Part shown: positions 15,201 through 26,326 of the stretch, one piece after another | Position numbering within the stretch: position 1 is the first letter of the stretch | Layout of the letters: every line of letters starts with the position of its first letter | NCBI GenBank assembly: GCA_009602735.1 | Contig: WELA01013787.1 | Location: 37,421 to 101,420, forward strand | DNA: 64,000 nucleotides | From: Mesotaenium endlicherianum | Taxonomy: Eukaryota > Streptophyta > Zygnematophyceae > Zygnematales > Mesotaeniaceae | Reading direction: 5' to 3' | The notes under the pieces: generated by a model | The model's input: the letters and a program-made list of their open reading frames with translations, nothing else | The model's database searches: none | What the model was told of the DNA's origin: nothing | Made by a program: the position numbers and the translations under genes

Positions 15201-18200
15201 CATACACAAAAGCGCCGAGCATCTTTTGAATTTAGAGTGCCAGAAACACGTCAGAGATAAACACAAGCACGTTCTGGAGGAAGTGAAGGAGCTTGCAAAA
15301 AGCACCCTTCATTTCTTTCCCAATATTCTTCTCCAGTGTTATGACTTCCACAAGCATTTAGACATTTGCTGCTGGAACCAACCGAGCAGAGCATAGGCTA
15401 TCACATCAATCATATATTGTAATAATGAAAGTTTAGGAATTATGGACTATTCGGGCCACTTGCCTTTTAAAATGTGCGGCTTTGGGGATTTTCTGCTGGG
15501 CCGAATCAAATTCCGGGCTTGGCATTCACAATTTTGGGTTTGGAATTTTAAGGGTTGGGCTTATAAGGGGTTGGGCTTATAAAGTGTTGGAGATTGGATT
15601 TTTAGGGTTTGTGGTTCGGGGTTCAGAGAGGATATTGACTTGGCCGGCGCGCTTGCGGCCCGTGCGCCCCATGCGCTGAGTCATGCGGCCGGCGCCGACG
15701 GTGTCGAAGCACACCACCAGGTCCACCTCCCCGATGTCTAGCCCCTCCTCTCCAATTGACGTCGCCACCAGCGTGTTGAGCTTGCCCTCGCGGAACTCCT
15801 GTTTGACAATAATTACGAAATCAAGAATAGCCGCAAAAAAAAAATGGCAGAAGAAACCGCCGAAGAACCCCCAAGTGGAACCAAAGAGCCCCAAGAGAGA
15901 AGCCCGAAGAAAACAACAACAGAGAAAATAATAAGAAGGAAACAAAAAAACAAAAAAAAAGAACGGACGGAGATGAATCAAGCCACTGAGAGAGAATGAC
16001 TCTCACCAACAAAGGCGGTACAAGCTGACGAAGAGGGTTGATTTCGAGCAGGTTGAGTCCTCCCAGGGGTGTGAGTCTTTCCCATGGGGAGGAGCTCCAG
16101 CCCCCCGATGGGGAGATATTCGTGCGAGGAACGAAGAAGGCCGCGCACAACTTGTGCCCCCCCAAATCTGAGGAGTGCAGGGGGCGCTGACGCTGCCACA
16201 CCTGAGGAATAAGTGGGATCTGCCCCCGCTAACTTCTCCCATTCGAGGGATGCAGAGGCACGTGTGAACAATATTCGTGCGAAGAAAACCGGAACATCAA
16301 GGAGAACCTTTGAAAGGTGGGCGCGAAGTGCGGAGAAGGCACTACACCCATGGGATAGTTGAGCTAACAAAGGAACTTGTTGTCGAAAAGAGCTTTCCGT
16401 TGGTCAAATGAAGAGTTGTGTTTGGGAAGAAAGAGGGGGGGAAGGGNCCCTTCACTGCCTTGGCTGCACATAGAGTAACCAAACACACACGTGCACACGC
16501 ACACCCACGCACACACACACACATACGCGCACACACACACACACGCACACGCGCGCACATGCGCACACACAGATATGTGTCAGGAAGCATGTATATGTAT
16601 GTAAACATATATGTGCATGTTTTTTTACATATGTCCGTATGTATATCCATATACACCGAGGACAAGTATATGTGTGTGCAGGCACGTGACAACAAAGTCA
16701 TTACCAGCATGACATGGCCTCCGCACCCCAAAGCGCATTTTCTTTTGAGTTAGTCAAATGCTCACAGAAAAAAAAGGAGGAAAAAAAAAAAAAAACGCAC
16801 AGAAGAAAAACAGGTGAACTGCACAAGATGCGCTGACTGATCCTTGCCTATGCTCAGCTCGTCATCAATCAAAAAAAATGGAAAAAAGATGAAGAAAAAA
16901 TCTGCACAACTCATTGTCAAATTGTGTGCACTTTTCAGCAATTTAACCCATATTCTCTTCTGAGTTCTCGGCACTCCCCTCACCGCGTGACTATTACATG
17001 CGATGTGTAGCCAAGATAGTAGACAAGATATTAGACAAGATATAAGACAAGAAGTATGCCGACATTTCTGTTGTGATCTGATCTAACACACCTGTGCTTT
17101 GGCCGATAAACTCTTTCACCCTCACCTCCCGAATGGGCACCAGCAGCGCCACGATGTCTCTGCAGCCGCCAGCCGCCATGTGTCAGTTGCTCAGGACAGA
17201 ATAATCAACTGTTCAGAGTAAGTGCTTACACGAACTCCAATCAACTGCTTACTACACAAAATGCTACCAATACGTATATACGTATATGCTTACCAAGATA
17301 GAGCAGAGTTTATACACCCAACTCAAAGATGTCAATTATAACCACAAGAAAGTCAATATATATGTGTGTATATGTATATGTATGTATATGTATGAACATG
17401 CTACTTCAAAATTGAAGACTGCATAGAAAGCATTCTGGCCTTCTTTTGAAAGCAAACACATCCCACCCTGGTTGTGTTGTGTCGAGGAGTGAATGACAAG
17501 TGTCAATAGTGCGGGGACCTGACAGCGACAGCAGATCACTCGATGCACGTCCGAAACGCACCCAGGATGCGGTTTTTTTGCAAAAAAAGTTAGTTCCGTT
17601 CAACCTCTTTGGTGCAAACGATTTGACACCTGCGACATTTCAAATTCAAAAAACAGAACTGAATGACCCCACATCCATTTTGGAATCTGGCGTGGACCGG
17701 ACACATACGATTGTAACTGACCCTCCCTCTGGACCCCAAAAGCACCGGGCGCGTTGTGTCGGTGTCGTTGTGCCGGTCCACTCACGTTACATCCAAGTAG
17801 CAGACAAACTACTTTCCCCTCTTCTTCATGCAGATGCAACAACATATGGATAACTGCTCTTGAAATAGCGTCTGAACTTGCATTTGGACTCATTCATTTG
17901 GACAAAAGTGTAGGAAGCATGCGCGAGGGGGAGAGAAGAAAGGCCTGTCACAAACACGAGCAATAAGAGCAAGGGCAAGGGAGGGAGAGGAGAGGCCTCA
18001 CTGCACGCTCTCCCGGTAGCTGGTGAAGATGATGATCCGCGTCTTGAGCGGGTCGTGATTGCCTACCCCCCCACACACAGGAAAAATAAATCCAGTGAGA
18101 GGGAAAGGAGAGCACGTGCGAATTCTTGCGGGACAGCTGCCCACACTCGGGCTCACAATATCCTACTGAGGAAATGATTATGGGTTTTCAAAAAGATTGA

Positions 18201-21200
18201 TGAGGCGTAAAATTTTACACACATAGGCTTTTACACACACTCGCCGCACACGCTCACACGCACGCATGCACGCATCCACAGTCACGCACCCACGCGCACA
18301 TACAAACACACACACACACACATACACATGTGACTGTGGACACACACACATACACACACACACACACACATACACATGTGACTGTGGACACACACACATA
18401 CACACACACACACACACACGTGTCTCAACGAACGATGGTCTCTTGGCGACACAAACGCACACGTCATCCAAGCGGAGGACACTCCAGCTGCAGTTGTATG
18501 CACACAAAACGTACACATAGCCACCCCAAAAGACAACCTCCCTGCCAGATAGTGCACTCCCTCCCTCTCCCTCTCCATCCTCCCTCTCCCTCTCCAACTT
18601 CCTCCTCCACTCTGTCCCTCTCCCTCTCCATCCTCCCTCTCCAACTCCATCTTCCTCTTCCACTCCCTCCCCCTCCCTCTCCATCCTCCCTCTCCCTCTC
18701 CATCTTCCTCCTCCACTCCTTGCCCCTCTGCTTCTCCCTCGTTCACTTGCCTCTCCTTCTCCCACTCCCACTCCCGCTCCCACTCCCTCTCCCTCTTTCT
18801 CCCCTCCAACCTCTCCATCCCCCTCTCCCTCACCTTCTCCTCCTCTCCCTCTCCCTCGCCCTCTTCCTCGCCCTCACCCTCCCTCTCTTTCTCTCTCCTT
18901 CCCCCTCTCACTCCTCCCTCACCCCCTTCCCCTCCTCCCACTCCCTCCTTTCCTCTCCATCTCCCTCTCCCCAGAGAGCGCCACCTCACCAAAGTGCTCC
19001 CTCACGATGGCCTCCAGCTTGTCCAGCTTGGGGCTGGCCCCCCCCAGCGCAATCGCTTGCTCCATCTTGCGGGCGGCCTCCCTCAGCTGGGGCACACTCT
19101 TCCTCATCCACGGCCTGCGCACGCACACGCAAGAGCGCCACGTGGCGCCACGCAGCGTCACAACAGAGCGCCACGTGGCACAGTGCCACACGGCGTCACA
19201 CAAGAGCGCCACAAGGCATCGCATGAGATATTGCCACATGGCATCCCATGGCGCCACATGGCGCCGCAAGAGAATGCCACGCGCACCCCGGGGGAAGGGG
19301 AAGATCAGTCTGAAATAATGTCAAAGAATGAGCGTGCACAGGTGTCACCACCACCTGCTTGCCTCTCGGGAGTGCTTTGTTCTTATATCAAAGTTGTTCA
19401 CTGGCGACGAGAAGATGACACGATCAAGGAAAACAAGACGAAGTGCCCCGGGGATGACCTCTGAGAAACCCTACCTACCATTCTATCAAACATTTAAACA
19501 AAAAGGGCTCGCCGCAAAGAGAAGGAGCAGCCCAAACGTTCTGAACTCGCCGCCATCTTTTGTTCAGTACAAACATGTACTACGACATATGATGATTGCC
19601 GACGCTAAATGGAATGACCATCTCAAAACTTTAACAAAAAGTAGCGAAAGAGTGAGGGGCGGGGGGGAGAGGAGGGGGGAGCAATGCTGAGCTGTACTTT
19701 CGCATCTGATCCTCGAGCAGAGGGAGCGCCATCTGGACGCCATGTGTCGCCATGCGCTCGCACACGGTGGCCAGCCCGTGGGCGGCCATAAACGCTTGCT
19801 CCATCTGTCGCATCCGGCCGGGGTCCAGCTGATCCCCCTCTCCCGCGCCGCCAGCTGTCGCTCGGAAGCGCTGGTGCGCCGACAGGTAGGTGTACGCGCC
19901 GATCTGCACATTTTGGTTTTTATGGATTTCAAATTTAATGTTGTCCTCTCGGCACGAACAAGTACGTATATACATATGAATGTATATACATATATATATA
20001 TATATATGTATGTGTTGAAGGGGGGGAGGGGGACATCAGGGGTTCAGATTATGGGGTTTGTTATTGAATCAATCATGGCATGGGCATACACGTGTATACG
20101 AACACATGTAATTCTACCTAATATGTGTATGTGTGTCTTTGTATGTATATGTGTGTCATGCATGCGTCGGCAGATATATGTGCAAATCAGATGCAAATCT
20201 GGACCTGAAAGTGTGGGCCAGGGTAGGCAGGGGGGGGACGGGGTGGGGGGAGCAGTGGGAAGAGGAGGGTGGGAGGGGGGAGGGTGAGCATTGAGAGGAG
20301 GCGGAGAGCTGGATGTCATTAAGATGGAGGTCATTGAAATGGATGTCATTAAAATAAATGTCATTAAAGTCAATGTCAGTAAAACGGATATCATTAAAAC
20401 AAATAAGTAGTCACAAGGTACCTCCGGCTTAAGGCAGACGTTTTGAGGTGAACATTTTTGTGTGCCCATAAAATACTTGTTTGCGGGATTAAACGCATGT
20501 GCCGAATCACATCCACGCACAAACGCATGCACAAGTACTCATCACCAACGCAAGATACGACAGATTTTCACATTCATTTTCTACACCATTTTCCCAAAGT
20601 ACGTGCGCACAGCATGTGCTGTCACACGAACCATCTGTGTACTTGCAAATCAGAAGGAGCCAATCAACGCATAGTAGTGGTACGAGCTAAGGGAAAGCGC
20701 GGAAAAGTGCAGGAAAGGGAGGGGTAGGAAGGGCAAGAGAAGGGTGTAAGAAGGGAGGGGATGCTGACTTCCAGCAGAACAAAGGGACGTAGCACGTCAA
20801 TATTTGAGTCAGAGATGCTAAGCACACGCAGTACTAAGCAGACGCAACGTTGACAAACAAACATAACATCGACTGTGAATACTATCATATGAAGGATATC
20901 AATTTAGAGCAGGAGGTATTTCTTTAAAGGAAAAAAAAATAACGGAATTTGAGTTTGTGACAGAACCTTGGACGCGTCCTTGTCGGAGATGGTGTCCCAG
21001 CCGCCCAGAGGCTTTGCCACCTGGCGCAGCTCCTCCACCAGCAGGGCCTGGATGGCCTTCAGCGTGTCATTGGACTCCACCTGGCGGGCGGCAAACACGT
21101 AGCAGGCAGGCAAGCGGGCGGCATCGGTGGGCTGGTGGGCTGGTGGGCGGGCCGGCGGGCAGATGGGCAGATGGGCAGATGGGCGGGTGGTGACAGTGAC

Positions 21201-24200
21201 ATGCCACATGGCAGTTGCAAGCGCCGGCAATAGGACGGCAGGCGGCAACGCGACAGCCGGATGGCATCAAGCGGCAATGACTTGGCGAGCAGCGGCAATT
21301 ACGTGGCAAGCGGCGGCGCGAGTGACATGGTGAGCAGTGGGCGGCCGCGAGACAACGTCAGCAACACATCGAAAAAGAAAAAAAAAAGTGTATGGGCATG
21401 CTGACGTGGTTTCACTGCTTTGGCACGACAGGTGTCCAATGTACGAACACACACCCAAACCAGACCCTCAAAACCTGGATGCCCGCGTGTATCTATGTAT
21501 TCAAAAAAATAAATGTATGTGTACATTCAGTTACATGTTCAGAACTGCATGTTTGGGGGGGGGGGGGGCGGCACCTTCTGGACGGACAGCTGGCGGCTCT
21601 GCATGTGCTGCTTGACCTCCGGGTGGCTCTCGTCGCGATGCTCCAGCTCTGAAATCTTGAGGTTGTCGATCACGCTCTGGATCTTCATCATGTTGCCTGT
21701 CAAAGATTACGATAAAACTTGACAATATAATGTATATATATATATATATATCAATATATACACGCTCTGGATAGTCATCATGTTACCTGTCAAAGATTAC
21801 GACGAATATTGCCAACATGTACTTCACTACATGTCCCTATATCAACAGTTGCAGTCAAGACAGCACTCTGTGTGTGAGTTCATATCCCTGTGAACACGTA
21901 CACCAGTTATCGTCAGCATATGTTGAAATGCACATTTACCACCGGTTTGTTTCACTGCGAAGATGGACTAAAAGAAGTGCAGGTAAAATAAAAATCGATT
22001 TGAGATCAAAAGCAAACGCCCGCATGCGTTGACGCCAAACCCTAGATCCTAAGCTACTCAAAGCCCCAAAAATCATGACAAAGAGGGTACACACGTACAT
22101 GACGACAATCTCTGGACTTGTACCAATCACGCCGTCCCCCCCTCTTTCCACAGACTTATATAAACACTGTTCTTCTATACAACATACCTGCATTGGTACA
22201 TGTATGAACATGCACATGCGTGCTCATTCACGTGCAAAGGGGGCGTTGCACACATGACACTCCTCGCACTAGGAGAGAACTAACCATCAACAGGAACAAG
22301 GGTACATGCCATTGTGTACATGCAGTAACATGTGAGTGCAACCATGTGCGAGGAGACCACGATGCCTCGCACTAGAAGAGAATTAACCATCAATGGAAAC
22401 GGGGTGGAAGTGAGAGGAAATACCGCCGGGGGTGGCCGTAAGAGCGAGGATGCGCAGCTTGGCTTTGGCACCCATCAGCTGCCCACGCCATGGGGAAGAG
22501 AGAGCAGCAACTATAAATCCACCGCTATAAACATTTCAGTAAATTGTTTCCAGATGAATGTAGACACACATTTATAATCGTAATTATGTATGTGTGTAAG
22601 TACGTACATGTACATGTACATACATGGATATACATATATATATATACATATATATACATACATATCTATAACATATACATATATATATCCATTTGTATCT
22701 GCCATCTTGTTTGTAACCGAAGTGATTCTCAAGAAAGGATTATATCAGAGTAACTCTATAGAAGGCACACTTCTGGGCATAATTTTTCTCCCCAAACCCC
22801 CTTCGGACATTTCACACTTTTAACAAATAAGGAAAAAAAACTTTCTCGCTTGCCCCCGCAACAGCGCGGAGAGAATGTGAGGCGCAAGAACATCAAGAGG
22901 GCCCGCTGCCGACGTTTTTGCGCTGCGCTCTTGCTCTTTCGCCCAATATTGGGCCGGCCCGTACGCACATCGCCCCTCAAGCACATCACGCTAGCAGGGG
23001 CGGCATCTCTTGCGAGTTTCGAGTTGTTAGTGTTTCAGATCGCTCGCCTCCTAAAACTAATCACTGCCAACTTGAACTAAAGCTCTAGTGCTGTATTTAC
23101 AGCTGAGATAAGCGACTGAAACAGATCTCTTTGTTTCGGCTCCAGAAGCCCGGCAACAGGGGACTGTAACATAACGAGCACACTGACATCCCAACACTGA
23201 AACACCACATCAGGCACACTCTACTCTTTGCAGCCTTAAAAAACCTTTCAACTCCGCTCGCAAGCCCCCAACGCCCATGGCGCACTGCGCTGAAACAAGC
23301 CCAGCGCTGTTTCTAGATAATATTTTATGGAGTCCCCTGATCGTCAAGCCCCCCAAACCCTAACCTGGTCAGTCTTGGGCCCTGAAACCAACCGGGTGGA
23401 AACCCGCACTATACCCAACAAGGCTTGAGGTACTTGAGGAGCTTGAGGTCCCGCTCAAACCCCGCCCTAACCCTAACCCTAATCTTCATCTTAACCCCAC
23501 CCTTACCCTAATCCGAAGCCTAACTCAAACCCAAGCCCTAGCCCTAAACCTAAGCGGTACCCAGCCCCCTCTCCTCCCCTCGCTCCCACCCTCGCTTGCC
23601 CTCTCGCCCTCTCTCCCTCTCTCCCTCCCTACCCAATGAACAAATTCTAAGCGCTTCACTGCTGAGTGATTCCATATTCAGCCGTGACTACTACGAATAC
23701 ACTCCCCAATGCTTCTGGGTGCTGACCTATCCCATAACCCCAAACGCCTGATCCTTTTTGTGCCGACAAATATGCTTGTAGCACCAGCCCCAGCCCCCAA
23801 CCCCAGCCTTTACCCTAATTCTAATCCTAACCTCACTCTGATTCTGGCCCACGTGCCAATCCTGAGCCTACCCACAAGCCCCAATCATAACCCTAATATT
23901 AAACCTAATCGTAACCACAATACTAATCCTAATACTAGGCGTAACCCTACCCCTGATCCTGAGCGTAACCCTAGACCTGATCTGAGGCGTACGACTGGAG
24001 GGGCGCGTTCACACCTGCTCCACTGCCACGCAGTAGGCGGCGTTGCCCGTCGCCCTGTGCGCCTCGTCCACCACCAGCAGCACAATTTCTTGGACCGGGC
24101 AGATCTCTGCAGAACATTTGCAGCAACTTTTTTTAATTTCTTAATTTTTTTAATACACGTATATATATATTCATTTATTTATTTGTTTTTTTTTCATTAA

Positions 24201-26281
24201 AAATATTTCTGTGAATGTCCCTTCATATTAGAACCAACAGGATCGCGAGGAACACTTCAAGGTCACGCGCTGTGAGCATGCCGGAAAAAATCTGAAGCTC
24301 AATCTGAAGCACCCAGCGACAGCAGCACCATCTCTTGCACCGAACGAAGTCTCTGACGAGTGCGCGCAGAAAACCATTGGAGCAGAATCGGCCACTCCCG
24401 AGATCCCTTCCGATATCGCCAACACATTTTGAGCATTTTGAACAAAGAAATCTTCCGGTTTGGTCCACGCCTGCACCCGCGCATGTCCCGCACCATCGAG
24501 CCAATACTCCGAAGTACAATGTCACCACAGCCAAATCAGCAGAATCAATCAACAAAACAGAATCGCTGGTCAGGCACGGGTTAAGATGCCACAGCCAGCG
24601 CGCGAGCACGGCAGAAGCGAGCACAACACAAACCCACAACCCAAAACCCTTTCGGTAGCCTTAACCCCCAATCCTAACCCCAAGCGTGCTGAATTCCCCG
24701 CCGGGATTCGATGGCAAGCAAGAAAGGAAGGGGGGAGTCGTAACTGGCGAGGGCGGGAAAAGAGTGCAGGAGAAAAACAGGGAGGAGGGAGGCACAGACG
24801 GAGGCGAAGGCGGAGGCAGAGGGGGAGGAGGAGGGAGAGGGAGAGGGGGGGCAGCCCACGGATACGCACGGCCGTCGACGATATCCCTCTCCAGGATCTG
24901 GCCCGTGACGAAGAAGACGCGCCTGGTGGCCCACATGGCGGCGCGCTCCTGCTTCTTCATGTGCCCCGTCATGAACACCGACTGGTCCTGCGGCGGGCGG
25001 CGGGCGGCGAACAGTGGGCGGCAGGTGGTGGACGGCGGGAGGCGGGTGGCAAGCGGCGTGTCGTGGGCCAATAACACAAGAGGAAGAAGATGACACGATA
25101 TTGAAGCAAAATTGTTGTGACGAATGCACTCATACAAAAAAGGTAAACGTCGATCTGAGGACATGCCCCACAACTCCTAGAAATATAAGATATCACATCG
25201 CAGGAAGACGTAAAACCATCAAACCTGGCGTAGCCGGGGGAAGCCAGCGAGTTAATGAGAAGCCACCCTCTTCATGAAACTCCGGGAGCACCCACTCCTC
25301 AGGACAGCACAACACACACACACCAGCATGGCCATTGATGCGAATGCCAAACATCACCCGTCATGAAACGATCGAAAACCCCTGAATCCTAAAGTCTAAA
25401 CCCAAAATCGGAACGCATATCAATACCTGCGGGATGCCCATGATCTGATGACACGCCTCGATCTGCTGCCACACCAGCGCGTTCGTCGGCGCCAGGAACA
25501 CAATCTTGCCTGCACATTCCCCCCTCCCCTCCCCCCCAGCCTACAGTAAGCCACTGGCAAGCAGGGTGTATAAGCTCCGGGGTTTAAGACCTGGGGTTGA
25601 AAGTCAGCGGCCTCAGGGGTCTAAGGTTTAGGGCTTTGCGCCAGAGGTCTCTTGCCTGCACCACTCTCCGTTCGCAAATCGTTCAAAACCAAACACGAAC
25701 TTGCAGCAGCCCCCTCCCCCCCCCTCCCCCCCCGCGCGGNNNNNNNNNNNNNNNNNNNNNNTCCCCCCCGCGCCCCACCCCCTCCAGATTTGCACTTTAA
25801 ACAGATAGAGAAAGTTTTTAATACCCGCAGAAACTGCAAGCAGGCCCGCAGGTTTGCATTCGCACCATGGACACACTCTAACCAGCCCCCCAACCCTGAA
25901 GCAATCTACCGGCAGAACATGTTTCACACCCACAAACTCGCGCTTGCGCTCGCAGAATTGTAAATAACGCCCGCGGGAGAGGGAGAAGGGCGCGTGCACA
26001 CCCGCAGAAATTGCGCCCACAGGTTCCACCTGCGGGACCGGAACTACATACCTGCAGGGCAAGAGGACGTTCACACCCGCAGAGTGGCGCTTACGCTTGC
26101 AGGAGCGGAGAGTTCCACCCCTGGGCGAGGGAGAAGAGCGCATCCGAGCCCGCGCGATATAATTTACGCTCCAGCCGCATGAGGTGTGGCGAGTACAATC
26201 GCGTGCATGTGTGAATGCGTGCGTGCTCAAGCTCGTGCTCGCGTGTGCGAATGCATGCAAGCGCGCTCGCGCGCGCGTGTG

Positions 26282-26326
<45 letters not shown>

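Noticed and set aside
15978-16370. Minus-strand frames of 79-130 codons between FANCM exons
   Set aside because: No resemblance to FANCM or another family was seen, and the phase does not fit neighbouring exons. Treated as intron.
18178-18992. Minus-strand frames rich in Glu, Arg and Gly
   Set aside because: They come from the polypurine tract in a FANCM intron.
23340-24000. A chromosome end marked by telomere repeats
   Set aside because: The repeats are degenerate, interstitial and lie in introns with FANCM exons on both sides.
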